From assembly GCF_035222275.1 (NCBI RefSeq), contig NW_026946359.1, forward strand, positions 3,410,001 to 3,474,000: a stretch of DNA of 64,000 nucleotides. The letters are read 5' to 3'. Positions 21,621-33,672 of this stretch are shown here, in pieces. The translations under genes were made by a program, and so were the position numbers. Below the pieces are notes generated by a model. That model worked only from the letters and a program-made list of their open reading frames with translations, searched no databases and had not been told where the DNA came from. How positions within the stretch are numbered: position 1 is the first letter of the stretch; every line of letters begins with the position of its first letter. This DNA comes from Podospora bellae-mahoneyi. Its lineage: Eukaryota > Ascomycota > Sordariomycetes > Sordariales > Podosporaceae.

Positions 21621-24600
21621 TCACATTACCACACACTTCTTATCCTTCTCCTTTCCCCCTTGCCCTTGACCCTGCCCCCTCTGCCAAGTAACATTATTCC
21701 CCTCAACATTCGTCCACGCAACCGTACTCATCGCATCCATCTCTTGCTTCTTTTTTCCCCTTCCCCTTCTACTCTTACTCCTAACCGTCATCCCACTCCA
21801 CCCCCTCTTCTTCGCATCAGCAATGTTCTTGGCCGCCGACCTCTCTGCTCTACTCGGCTTCCTATTCAGACTCGGCGCACTCCTCGCAAACCCACTCAAC
21901 CCACCACCACTCGACGACCCCGGCACAGGGGGCGGATGATTCAAAAACTGATGATGATGTTGCTGCTGCTGCTGTTGCCCGTTATCTGACAAACTGAAAA
22001 TAGTATCCAACCTCTCCGGCACCTGCCGTGGCATAAGTATGGACGACTGCGTGACAGGCCTAGGATGCCTCGGCACCGGCGCCAAAATCGGCGTCTCCGC
22101 CCTTTGTTGAGTTGACGAAAACGACCCAGGCGCATCAAATGCCCCCTGAACCCCCTTTGGCGTCGAAATAATAAGCGGCATGTCCTCCTGAGGCTGCTGC
22201 TGAACCAAAGGCCCCGAGGTAACAATATCCGACGGCCTCCTCGGCTGCGGCTCATGAATCGTAGCGCGGGAGTGACACGATCGATGATACGGCGGTGAAC
22301 CGCCACCGCCTCCTCCCTGCAAGGGGAAAGAATAATGTTGCTGCTGTGATACAGGTCGTTGGTACGAGGTCCTCCTCCACGGCTGCTGAGGTTGCGGCAG
22401 ATGCTCATCCATAGTCATGGCAGGGTGGGCAGAATGTGGGCCTGCCACCGCCACGGGAGCACGCGGTGGCAGCTGAAAGTGGCCAGAGAACCGATGGTTA
22501 CCATTCCCAAGATTCGAGATCTGATCGGGCCGGGGCAGAGGCGGGAACGACCGAGACATAGTACCGTCGGTCCCGTTGCCAGGAATAGGAGCCGAGTACG
22601 GGTAGCCGTCGGATACCGCAGCCGTGTTAATTGGTACTGGCTGCGTTGGCCAGGTCCTCGAGACGGACAAGCGTCTCACAGCTGGGGGTTCCTCCGACGC
22701 GACTACTGGTCGGTGACTCGGTGGCACCGACGCATTGGTGACCGACGAGGACGACGCCATAGTCGTCTCACTAGCCCCTGGAAGGCCCGTTTCTGGAGAA
22801 ACACGAGCAGCTTGACCGGCAAAGGGGCTGGGACCGGAACCGGCAAAGTCCCCTTGACTGGCCGTGGGAGGTGACACAAACAACATGCTGGCTCGAACGG
22901 GTGGCGACGGATCGTTCTCTGCCGGGCTGCCACTAGGTTCTCGGGATACATGTTGCCTTACCGGTGCCAGAGCAGGCGAGTCTGGCGGTGAAACATCATA
23001 GATGTTGTCACCATCTAGGAAGCGTGAGCTGCTGGAACCTGGCCGCACAACAGGATTTTGCACCGAAAGCGACCCCGAGCTGCTGTTTCGTTCGTGAGAG
23101 GCCATGATTCGAGGAGGCGGCGGCAGTGGTGAGCCCATAATGCCTGCCGGGAGAGCCGGTACCGGCGGGATTATATCGAGCGATGGAAGTGGTGGGACAG
23201 GGGGAACGGGCGGGTTTGGCGAAGAATGACGATTATTGGTAGTGGTGGTGACAGTCTGGCTGCGACGGGGCTGGAACATAGAGGCTGACGACATGCGTGC
23301 AGCTTGCCTGTCTGCTGTGTCGACCTGTAGCTTGCCGTCATGGGTCTGAACACCGGCACCGGCAGGCAAACCGGCCGTGTGTCGAAGGAAAGCTGGGAGG
23401 TCGCCGGGGTCTTCTTTCTGGTACGGTGGTGGTGGAGGAACCCAGTTGTCCGCATCACTCTCATGGGGATGCTCAGCTCGACCATCAGCTCTGCGATATT
23501 CGACCGGTCCTGCGGCTGCTTGTTGTGGATGCAACCGGCGGTTGTTGGCAGCGGCGGTAGCCGCACGGCGAAGAGTTGTCCCTGAGCGCGGATCTCCTTG
23601 GGAATAAGGCGCATCGAGGGCCTCTTGTTCTTCGAGCATAGATTCTGTCTCTCCGACTTCATCGACTGTCGACGGTGGACCATTGCGGCGAGGTGGGACG
23701 GTACCTACTCGACGAGGAACCAAGGGGTCATCGTCATCTTCCTTTTGTGTTGAAGAGGAGGGCTGGGTAGGCAACGGTGGTGGGCGAGGAGCAGCAGTTG
23801 TTGCGCTGCGCATGACAGTAGATACAGCCCTGCTGCCCCTTTTCTGAGCGACAGTCCTGCGACGAACGATGGCCACTTCGGTCTCCATATCACGATGCTC
23901 TTCCTCCAGCACTTCGGGCTCCCTCGTTCCTACGTCGATGGTAAACTCCTTGATAACCCCGTTGGTTACGCTGTAGTCGAAGTCGAGAAGAGTGATCCGG
24001 CCGCCATCTACAAAATCGATGCCCTCCTCGTCCGCGACAGAGATATTAGGCGTGACGCCACGGGCAGTGATTACCAATCGCTCTTTTATGCACGAGTCTG
24101 CAAAATCGGCCACGAACTTGACAGTGCTTACACCTTCGAGCTCAGCAATCTTGTATCCTCCCACAAACGTGTTGCGCAGTTTGTCGCATAGAATCTGCCA
24201 TTGGGGCACCCGAGCCTCATTCTCCTGAACCCGTGAAGCTGCCCGCATCGATGGACCGCTATTTCGTCGTAGAAGCCCACCATTGCCCGAGTTGTTCTCC
24301 GCAGCCGCACTGGTGGTATCCGGCACGGCGTCAAGATCCTCAGGAACACCATACAGCCAGATATCCTTCCCCTGAAAGCCTGCCGAAACCAGCTCTCCAT
24401 AATAAGAGGCAGCCGGGAGTGTACATGGAATGAGCCTGGTCTGCGATTCGGTATTGGGAACTGGCCCTGTGAAATAGGTTGTGCCGTTCCTCAGATCGTC
24501 AATACGCACGGCCCGGAAGGTCTCGAAGCTACGGTCGTAGGTAAAAGTCCATGCTGCTTCCTCGTATTTCCCATTCTGTAACAAGACGGCGTGACTGCAA

Positions 24601-25695
24601 TCCCGACTGGTGTTGGGAAACAAGATCGATGTCGTCCACAAAGCGCTGATATCATCGGACTCCATATGGCTTCCAGGGTCGTAGTAAGGTGCTGTCAGTA
24701 TCACAGTATTCGGTTGGGATGAGTGAACTGTCGTCCCAAGAATTTGAGTTCCGTCAAACGAAAAGGTCAAAGCATCGACGCCATCACACTTGACAGCTCT
24801 CCGGTCGGTGGCCATGGCGGTCTGGCTCAGCGAAGAGACCTCGATTCCACCTTCGTAAGCGGCCGCTAGTACTGACCCGCATGGTGACAAGGCGATGGCG
24901 CGTGGGCTGTGGTCTAAAATCATGGAGTGCGTTCGCTTTGGTGGTGACTGCGTTAGGTGGTAGATGTCCACTTGCATTTCCGTCAATAGCACCGCGAGCA
25001 TTGTCCCCTGATCATTGATACATGTCGCCGCTGGCCGCCTCAGAATCTTGAATTCTCTTGTTACTGCAATCTCGGCGCCTCTGACATCAACAACATGTAT
25101 TCTGGAAGAGTTATAAGCCAAGATGTGATGGCCTTTTGGTGAGGCACTGAATTGGATGCCCTCGCCTCCGGGGCAGGACGATGAGCTGATGGAGTTGGAT
25201 ATGACCTTGATGACGGTCTCATTGGGACGCAAGTACGCTTCGAAGAGGTTGCGCTTCACCTCTTTTGCAAACTGTCGTTTGAGTTTTGGCAGGTCATCTT
25301 CGCTATCGACCTTGACTGGGCCACTGTGGCTCATGGCATACGAGGGACAGTTCGACAAGTGATGGGCATAGAGATGCGCCTGCTGGGCTACGCTTCTCCA
25401 TTTCGAGTTGAGCAGAGCCAGCGACGCGAATCCATTCGGGTCAGTCTCCTGCAGAATTCTAGCACGGTCATGTTAGATGCTACAAACACACGCAAAGGCG
25501 GACTGGGCATAGGGGGCGATTTCACGAAGTAGAAAAAGACTAAACACACTGTTGGATAATCTCGTCGGGTAGGCGTTCAAAGGCGGACGGTTCGTCATCC
25601 TCGTCGTCGATGATGGCGTCGGTAATAATGATGGGCTTCTTCTCTATCGAAAGCCGGCGGCCATCGCCCGTGTCCCCCGAGTCGTCGATCTCCAT
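21621..25695 (-). CDS. Large F-box protein with WD40-like region and C-terminal CaaX box
   Basis: Exons 25695-25550 and 25458-21621 give 1327 residues. The joint (donor GTGTGT, branch CTAAC, acceptor GCTAG) completes the F-box: residues 39-82, FERLPDEIIQQILQ then a leucine/serine helix pattern. Residues about 110-510 contain repeated strand-rich units (for example GHHILAYNSSRIHVVDVRG and PRAIALSPCGSVLAAAYEGG), like a WD40 propeller. The long C-terminal half is Pro/Ser/Arg-rich and disordered, with Gln/His runs. The last residues, KKCVVM, form a CaaX box with terminal Met, which favours farnesylation, next to a basic patch (RRGRGKKK). It is probably a substrate receptor of an SCF ubiquitin ligase anchored at a membrane; the propeller fold and lipidation are inferences. 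Confidence 0.85.
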
Positions 25696-27537
25696 GGTGA
25701 GGCAAGGCTGATGGTGGGTAGGAATTCAACAGCCGATTGTTAGGGAAAAGTGATCATGGTCTGTCGATGTGGCTCGCCATCAGGTTGTTTCTGATGATTG
25801 TTTTTTTTTTTTTTTTTTAGTTTCCTGGGCTGCTTGTCTCTCTGGCCTAGACTATTCTTGTCGTCGTACAGAGCGGCAGGAGAAAGGGGAGCGAGCGAGT
25901 CTGGCGCTTGCTTGTCTTCTCGGCGGTAGGTCTCCCGTATGTAAAGGGAATATGGGTAAGAAGGTTGCGCGGCCCAGCACCGAATTGGTGCAAACAGAGG
26001 GGAGGGCTAAGGGTATTTTTTTGGGGCGGAGTGTTGGCAGCATCAGCGAGCAGCAGGCACGGCAAAGTGCAAGCTGCTTGTACAGAGTAGAGAATCGGCG
26101 GGAGCACTTTGCAGTTGGCCTGCATGAGGTACGCCAAGGCTTTGTAAGCCACCCTGGACGCCAATGCTTCGCTTGCTTGCTGATGGGATTCTAGCGTTCT
26201 GTCTAGGGAATCTCTACTCCGTAGATCACTTTGATAGATTGATGACAGAGTGAAGCATAAAAAGATCGGATGGTTGCTGATGATGATTGTCTGAACACTC
26301 TCTGTACACCGCTCGGTTGGTCCCCCGGAGGCATGGAGAGGCATGGCAGGAGGCATATATCTTCCAAGGGAACAAGTGAGTGCGACATGCGACGGCTGGA
26401 ACGGCCCCTCCACATTCTCTCCCGAAAATGGTATTCGGGGTCCGTCTTTCTGCTTCGAGAATAAAGCCAAGTGGCGGGCGGCTCAGGGCAAGGAACCGCC
26501 GTCTTTCAAGCTTCTTTGCAGACTGGACAGTGTCTTCAAAGAAGAATATCACCAATCTCGCAATCTGACCCCGAAGCTGGGTCCAGATGTCACCGATGGA
26601 CTGGGCCCCTCTTGTCAAAAATAGCACCAGCACAAGGGATAGCGCTGTGGCTGGCCCCATGTAAAGGAGGGGCACAGTCAGCAAACAATTTCCATGCTCC
26701 AACAGCAGAAAGGGGCGAATGCGAACATGTGTTTGAGAAGGCCAAAGAGGGTCGCGTATCGCTCTGGATTCAGAGATATGTTGGCGATGATTCTCTGCCT
26801 CCCGCCTCTCTGCCCCTCCCAGTGCCCTCCCAGCGCTTGGTGTTGAGGTAGTCCGAGGAGAAGGAGCCGAATGCTACCGTGATTGCGGAGACCTACCGCT
26901 TACGAGGTACCTTACCCAGCAACAAAGACCCATTCTATAATTCCCTAATTCCCGTTTAAACTGCTGCCTGCTTGAGAGAGTCCACTGCTAGTCCGCTTCT
27001 TGTCAGCTGAGAGTTCGGTCAATCCAGAACATGTCGATCTTGAATATCTAAAGAGTTAATATTGCTGTAGGATGTGACCGATAAGGAAGGTGCTTCAGGC
27101 TGCAGGACAGACATTGTCTGATTTGCTGTGAAAGAGCAAGATGGAGGGGGAGAAAGGCTGTGTCTGTCGTTGTGTGAAGTTGGCTGAGATAAGCCACTCG
27201 CACGCTGTGTCTTGGGCTGAAACCACGCTACGGGAACTCGGACCATTTGCCAAGAGATCCGCTGCCAAGCTGATGATCTGCAACTTGTCAGCGGGCCTGG
27301 GCGAGGATCGGACTTTATCTGATTTTGGCCTGAGGAACAGGGCGAGCATGACCAACAATCAATTAATCGACATCACGTGCTATCGCGGCGCGTCGCATAT
27401 TGACGCGCTTCTTAGTTCATTCTGCCGGGCAGGGGACCCTTTTTCGCACCTCTGCGTTTGTTTCTTGGGCAACTGAATCTATTCACATCGAGTGAACGGA
27501 TCAATTGTACCAGAAACTCGACGAAACACAGCTCATT
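25696..27537. other. 1.8 kb divergent intergenic region
   Basis: This separates the F-box gene and Apn1. A T17 run lies near 25802-25819. Open frames up to 158 codons exist on both strands (25769-26194, 26226-26702) but lack ATG starts or codon bias, so I call none. Just upstream of Apn1, 27374-27412 contains CACGTG, GGCGCGTCGC and GACGCGC. The ACGCG-like cores resemble MBF cell-cycle sites, plausible for a DNA-repair gene. Confidence 0.45.
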
Positions 27538-28995
27538 ATGCCCCGCCAATCAGCCAGACAAGCTGCCCAAGCCAAGCTAACCGCAGAAGCCATTGGCAGG
27601 GTCGAAGAGAAAGTCGTCGCAACCAAAGTCTCAAAGGCAAAGTCGGCCGCCTCCGTTGTCGAGTCCAAGGTGGAAGTAAACAAAAGAGCCACAACCAAGC
27701 GCAAAGTCGACTACAACGAAGACAAAGAAGATGAGAGCGTCAAGTCTGATGTCAATGACATCAATGACATCAAGGAAGAAGAAGACGACGAACCCTCCAC
27801 CAAGCCAGCCCCCAAGAAGCGCAAAACAACCACCACCTCCTCCAAAAAGACAGACGACAGCATGCCCCTCGCCGCCCGCACCCCCCTCAACACCCTCAAA
27901 CTAGCCATGAAGATTGGCGCCCACGTCTCCGCCGCCGGGGGGGTTCAAAACTCCATCACCAACGCCTCCAGCATCGGCGCCAACGCCTTCGCCATCTTCC
28001 TCAAACCTCACCGAACCTGGAAATACCCCCCCTTCTCCCCAGAAACCCCCTCCCTCTTCTCCTCCCTCCTAAAAACAAGCACCTACACCCCCGACATCAT
28101 CCTCCCCCACGCCAGTTACCTCATCAACCTCGCCCAACCCGACAAGGAAAAATCCACCCAAGCCTACTCCTCCTTCCTCGACGACCTGAAGCGATGCGAC
28201 GCCCTGGGCATAACCCTCTACAACTTCCACCCGGGATCAACCGGCGGCCTCCCCATGTCTGAAGCCTGCGCCCGGATAGCCTCCCACCTCAACACCGCCC
28301 ACAAAGCCACCAAATCCGTCATCACCGTCCTAGAGAACATGTGCGGAAGCGGTAACATCATCGGCTCCTCCTTCTCCGACCTCGCCACAATTATATCCCT
28401 CGTCGAAGACAAGTCCCGCGTCGGCGTCTGCCTCGATACATGCCACGCCTTTGCCGCCGGCTACGACATCCGCTCGCCGGAAGCCTACGCCAAAACAATG
28501 AGGGAATTCGACGAGGTCGTCGGGCTAAAGTACTTGAAAGCCTTCCATCTAAACGATAGCAAAGCCCCCTTTTCATCACACCGGGACCTTCACGAGAATA
28601 TCGGACAGGGATTTCTTGGGTTGAGAGCGTTCCACAACGTGGTCAATGATGAGCGGTTACAGAACATCCCTATGGTGCTCGAGACACCTATTGAAGTCAA
28701 GGGACCGGACGGCAAAAAGACAGAAGACAAGAAGATTTGGGCGGATGAGATCAAGCTGCTCGAGTCGTTGATAGGGATGGATGCCGAGTCAAAGGAATTT
28801 AAAGATTTGGAGGTGGAGCTTCAGAAGAAGGGCGCGGCAGAGAGGAAGAGGATTCAGGAGCAGGTGGACAAGAAGGCTGACAAGGATGCCAAGAAGGCGG
28901 CGCCAAAAGGGAAAAAAGGGGCCGCTGCTGCTGCGAAGAAAAAGAAGAAGACCGAGGAGGAGGCGTGTGATTCTTGTGGCGAGGAGAGCGAATAG
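27538..28995 (+). CDS. apn1: AP endonuclease, endonuclease IV family (Apn1)
   Basis: A single exon of 485 residues. The start is the ATG at 27538; the upstream open frame has only a TTG. The first 115 residues are basic/acidic and disordered with a nuclear signal (APKKRKTTTT). The TIM-barrel starts near KIGAHVSAAGG. It shows the endonuclease IV zinc-site signatures LPHASYLINLA, NFHPGSTGG, VLENMCGSGN, VCLDTCHAFAAGYD, FHLNDSK with HRDLHENIGQG, and VLETP. It cuts DNA 5' to abasic sites and removes blocked 3' ends in nucleus and mitochondria. A Lys-rich tail ends with CDSCGEESE. It is about 120 residues longer than yeast Apn1, because of both tails. Confidence 0.96.
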   Translation: MPRQSARQAAQAKLTAEAIGRVEEKVVATKVSKAKSAASVVESKVEVNKRATTKRKVDYNEDKEDESVKSDVNDINDIKEEEDDEPSTKPAPKKRKTTTTSSKKTDDSMPLAARTPLNTLKLAMKIGAHVSAAGGVQNSITNASSIGANAFAIFLKPHRTWKYPPFSPETPSLFSSLLKTSTYTPDIILPHASYLINLAQPDKEKSTQAYSSFLDDLKRCDALGITLYNFHPGSTGGLPMSEACARIASHLNTAHKATKSVITVLENMCGSGNIIGSSFSDLATIISLVEDKSRVGVCLDTCHAFAAGYDIRSPEAYAKTMREFDEVVGLKYLKAFHLNDSKAPFSSHRDLHENIGQGFLGLRAFHNVVNDERLQNIPMVLETPIEVKGPDGKKTEDKKIWADEIKLLESLIGMDAESKEFKDLEVELQKKGAAERKRIQEQVDKKADKDAKKAAPKGKKGAAAAAKKKKKTEEEACDSCGEESE

Positions 28996-29232
28996 AGGGG
29001 CCGGATAAAGTGTATAAAAAGTGTGTAAACTGAATATCTACCAAGAGGCATAAAACAAAAACAAAAAAAGGAAGGGGGGGGGATTATCTGCCTCGACTGT
29101 GCATGTCTATCATGTACAACTGTATAACCACAAAGGCCAAACTTAAACCCTAATAACAAGAAAACAATACTCTCTCACACCCATAACAAAATAAACCCAA
29201 TCGGTTGATGTGTTTCCTTCAACACACCATCT

Positions 29233-32200
29233 CTACCTCCGTCCCCTAGCCCAACCCTCCACCCTCCCCAACCCCCCTCTAAGTCCCAACCCCCGCTCCC
29301 CATTCTGCTCCAACCAACCCTCCATCCTCTCCCTATACCCCCTCAACCCCCTAACAAGCGGCATCCGCCCCCCCTCCTCCCCCCCGACAAAATTCCCCGG
29401 ATTCAACAACATCTCAAATAACCCCCCCCAGATCTCCGTCTGCCAATACCTCTTCAAGTTCTCCCTAATCCTATACCTCTTCCCTAATCCATTCCCATCC
29501 CTCACCCCAACCGTCTCGATATACTTCCCAAACAACAAACAATGCACTATCCCCGCCACCCCAAAATACTCAATCTGCCACGTCCACAACCTCCCCTCCC
29601 TCACCTCGTTACAGTCCTGACTCGTCGTCTTCCAATCAGCCACAAACTGAACATCATCCCTAAAATTCCTCATGTCGATCCCGCGCCCAAAATCAATCAA
29701 CGTAATTCCCCGCGAGGCCCAACCCCCGTCACCCGAGGGTTGATACTTCGTCGACAGCGGTGTCTCATCACCGGGAAGGCGCAAGAGGCAATTGTCTGCT
29801 TTCAAGTCGCCATGCATGATCCCCTTGGCGTGAAGAGCCTCCACTGTGCGTAAGAGCTCAATAGTGAAAAACATGGCCAGCTGCTCGTCCATCACGCCCG
29901 AGGCTTCCCCGCGGAAGAGGTTGACCACATCCAGCAGCGTCCCGAAGGGGTGATACGGCAGGAATAAAAAGCATTCATCCTGGTAAAGGTGAAACTCCAA
30001 CGCTAGAGACAACGAAGCCGTTGCCCTGTCGTGCGGACCGAGACGGTTGTGCGCCAGACGCATCATGTAAAACTCCCAAGGAGTAGGCGGGGACTCCATC
30101 TTGAGTGCCTCCTGCGGGTAACGCTTGTGATGGGCAGAGGCAAAACGCCCCTTGCCCATGATGGCGTTTTCGTTGTTTTCGTCATCGTCGGCGTCGGAAT
30201 TATTCACCGAAGGGTGGGAGTTGTTAACGAGATATACCGGGGCAAAGGCTCCGGCGCCGAGTTCACGGCGGATGGCGTATTCCCTTTCTGTGCCGGGAAA
30301 GCGGAGGGTGACAGACGACCCAAAGTTGGAAGACTTGTCGCCTGTGCTGGAGCGGTTGCCGCCTTTGCCGATTGCTTTACAGTACTTTCTTATCTCGGCA
30401 CTGCGGTCAGACTTCTCGCTGCGGTGGTCATAAAAGCCATCGTACGAAGTCAAGGGAGGCTGGATGTTCGATAAAATCTCGCCTCGGACAGCGGTGTCGA
30501 CAGGATTGCACTGGGCATCCTTGATAATAGGCCCCTTGTTGTGGATAACGAGCGTCTTGGTTGCCTTGGGCGTCAGCACCTTGGTGGCAAGGGGCTTCGA
30601 CGCCAACGCAGGTCTGGCCTTGGGAAGCAGCGGCTGAGGCACCTTGCCCTTGGGAAAGGCATTCTCATCCTCAAACACACTCCGAGCCGGACTGCTGAGC
30701 GGTGTCAGATCTTCCCCTTCCTCATCCTCTTCGGCAATCATGTTCTTGTTGATCTGCCTCGACGGGGTCTTGCTGTGTAGCTCGTACCGACCCATATCAG
30801 CCGTGACATCAAGCGACATTTCCGTTCGTTCCGTGATGGGAGTCATGAATGGAAGACGGTTGTTAGCCGCCTCCACAGGATCCCTCCACGGTCGTCGTGT
30901 CGGCACATAGTCTTCAGGGGGTATAGGAACAAACATGGTCCTCGTTCTAGGAGGCTCATCCGGATGATCGTCCTCTTCCCCATCATGAGCATCGATCAAA
31001 TCGTCCGACTGGTCTTGATGCTGCTTGTGTGATGATTCCGACCACACACTGGCATTTTCATCACCATCACCATCGACATCAACCTCTTCTTCCTCCTCCT
31101 CCTCCTCCTCCTCCTCCTCCTCCTCCTCCTCCTCCTCCTCCTCATCGACATCACTGGTTGAAATACGCCTGGTGCCATCACCCATGGTATAATCATCCGA
31201 CTCATACCCCCTTTCGTCATCACTACCACCAACAGGCTTTACCGACTTGACTTCCGCATTGAAAATGTCGTAGATATCGTCCGTGGCCGCCTTGGTATGC
31301 AGAGTCATAGTCGGCTCACCGACAGACTGCCTCTTCTTCTTCTTCAGCTTCCTCGGGCCCGAAGGAGAGTCAAAATTCGTTTGAACTGCTTCACCGTCAG
31401 CAAATTACGCCCTTACCAACAATCCCCAAAAATAAACCCACTTGTTTGCGTCTCATTCAATTCCTGCTTCTTCTTTCTCCTCATCGTCTTCTCCCCCTTC
31501 GGATAAATTGGCGCCCCATTCTCATCCAACCTAATCACATCCGCATGAATCGCCATCTTCTGCGGCTTTCCTCCCACATTCCCAGCCCCCGGGAAGCTAT
31601 TCTCATCATTCATAAACAGCGTCGACTCATGCTGCTGCTCATCCTCCCACTCAACATCCAGCCACCCCCTATTAGCCGCCCAAATCTCCTCAAAACTCTT
31701 CTCCGTCCCCGGCTCATCAGGCGTCGGATACACAGCCCTCAAGTCCACATATATCCTCTCCCTCTTCCCACTCGCCGGATTCACAGTAACTTGAACCTTG
31801 GTATAGTCAATTCGAATGTGCGATTGTGATATCTGCTTGTCCATAGACTGAAGTACATAGAAACGCCAGCAACAAACGGCCCACAAATTAGTCCTAAATT
31901 GATCAACACTTTTGCTTATGTTGGAAAGTTACGGGGCAGGACCTACCGGATCTCTGAACACCGCCATCTTGGCCCCAGCACTAGGCGGTTTCTTTCCTCC
32001 CGCCTTCAGCGTCTCCCCAGCCCACGGCTTCGGCGCCATGGTGTTCTCCTTTTTTCTTTCGGCCATCGACCCAATCGAGTCCCACCCCTTCGACTCCGGT
32101 CCACGAGAGGACATGGCCGACGGTTCCGGCGCAGCATCCGCATCCGAGAAAATCGCCAGCTTCGACTTCGCCGGCCTCGCTCCCCCACCCCCAACACCAC

Positions 32201-32951
32201 TCGTCTGCCTCGGCGCCTGAGGATCCCTCACCACCGGCTCGGCAGCCCCAAAAGGATCAGCCCTCACCCCAAGCACCTTTCTCTGCGCCGGAATCGCCGG
32301 ACTACTCGGCCCATCGCCCTCCTCTTGCGCCGCCCGCCGTTGTTCAAACTCCCCAAACTTCCTCAACAACCTCGCCGCAGGCGTAGCCTCCCTCTCAATC
32401 CCCAACTTGTAAACCTCCTCCGCCTGCGCCCACCGTCCCACACTCTCCAGCCACCCAGCATACTCCTCATAAAACAACGCCAACCCTTCCCCAATCCCCT
32501 TGCTCGACAAAAAAACATATCCTTCCCGTTTATTATCCATAAACCACCCCACATACCACAACCACAACCTCAGATACCTCCCATCCTGCTTATACCTTCT
32601 GTCATTGACCAACCCCCGCGTCGCACGCTCCAGCACCCCTAGCAGTCCCGACTCTTTGGTGTTTTGCGCCGAGGGGTAGGCTTCAAGAGTCCACTTTACG
32701 TACCGGTCCCAAATGTCGAGGGGGTCGTCGGACTCGTCAATGTTTTGAATCTCTTGCTCAAAAGAGGCTTTTATTCTGGAGTTTTCACCTTTGAGGTCGT
32801 CGAGGTGGGGATGGGGGGAGGAGGAGGGGTTGCCCCGGGGGGAGAAGAGCTGGGCGAGTTTTTTGGCGGAGCGGCCGGAGGGGAGGGATTGGATGTTTTC
32901 TTTGTGGCCTTCGATCAAGTCAAAATTGACCGAATCATCGTTGTCGGGCAT
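29233..32951 (-). CDS. bub1: Spindle-checkpoint kinase BUB1 / MadBub type
   Basis: Exons 32951-31947, 31847-31442 and 31385-29233 give 1187 residues; both joints fit in phase. In order: KEN box 17-19; Mad3/BUB1 TPR region about 60-205; ABBA-like LAIFSD 265-270; second KEN 301-303; ABBA-like MAVFRD 329-334; GLEBS-like Bub3-binding segment around SFEEIWAANRGWL (386-398); acidic linker with 19 Glu in a row (552-570); kinase domain about 840 onward with glycine loop GAGAFAPVYLV, Lys898, catalytic HGD 994-996 and DFG 1034-1036. BUB1 works at kinetochores. KEN and ABBA motifs are the parts used by Mad3/BubR1 to inhibit APC/C-Cdc20. Having both in one protein suggests an unduplicated MadBub gene. 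Confidence 0.93.
31091..31143 (+). repeat. (TCC)n microsatellite inside BUB1
   Basis: A run of TCC triplets on this strand reads as GAG codons on the coding strand and encodes the 19-Glu stretch of BUB1. Its length is likely to vary between strains. Confidence 0.9.
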
Positions 32952-33672
32952 TGTTGTTTGTGGTAGCCGAGACCTCGGCGGGGATGTTGGTGTTGTTGGT
33001 AAAGTCGGACGTCAAGAAAGATGAAATAAAAACAAAAAACAAAGATGGGATATGGCAGGAAAAGAAGTGAGTCAACTGTTGCAAAATGCACTGCAAAGTG
33101 TGTTGTGCCCGGTGGAAAAAGGACAGCGCGTTGGTGAAATTTAGGAGGGGTTGATGTCAGGTCGAGTCGAGGGTTGGTCGCGACCCAATCTGGACCCCGC
33201 TAATAAGACCCCCGCTGGCTGCTGCTGGGTTTCAAGTGTACAAAATATTTTGGGAGATGGGGGTTGTTGTAGCAACCGAATCGCAGTTGGCGACAGGTGG
33301 TGCACAGTTGTCGGCCAACATACTGCGTGCGAGAAGGGTTAGGGTTGACCATGCTCAATTAGCTGATGGGGCAACCACACCTATGAGTGAGCAACCCAAG
33401 GGGGACAGGCCCAGTAATGGTACTCTATACGCTTCCAGCAAGAGTGTAATGATATGTCTAAAACTCCGTTAAGTGTGGTTTTGCCTGGAGGTCGAAGCCA
33501 ACCTATACCTACCTGGTACCTACCTACCCACCCAGCTGTGCAACATGAGCGCACGGCATTGACAAGGAGGAGGCCGGCCCCCCTTTCCAATGAGGGATGA
33601 AAGCCTCATAGCCTTCTCACAAAGACACAAGAGCCCTTCATTTGTCCCCCGAAGCGTAGCAAGTAATGCCCC
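32952..33672. other. BUB1 promoter region
   Basis: This is the upstream region of BUB1 with a telomere-like motif at 33335-33346 and several TACCTACC copies at about 33508-33530, a low-complexity motif common in such genomes. The right end may include upstream sequence of the decayed NACHT gene. Confidence 0.5.
33335..33346. promoter_or_regulatory. Telomere-repeat-like motif AGGGTTAGGGTT
   Basis: Two telomere units lie about 385 bp upstream of the BUB1 start. It is one of five such sites in the window. Confidence 0.4.

Noticed and set aside
26226-26702. Minus-strand open frame of 158 codons with a hydrophobic stretch
   Set aside because: It begins with TTG, has no ATG upstream, and lacks fungal codon bias. 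It is probably chance in a promoter region.
33508-33530. TACCTACC repeats (also near 59001) as a possible regulatory element
   Set aside because: This low-complexity motif is frequent in filamentous ascomycete intergenic DNA and gives no specific signal here.
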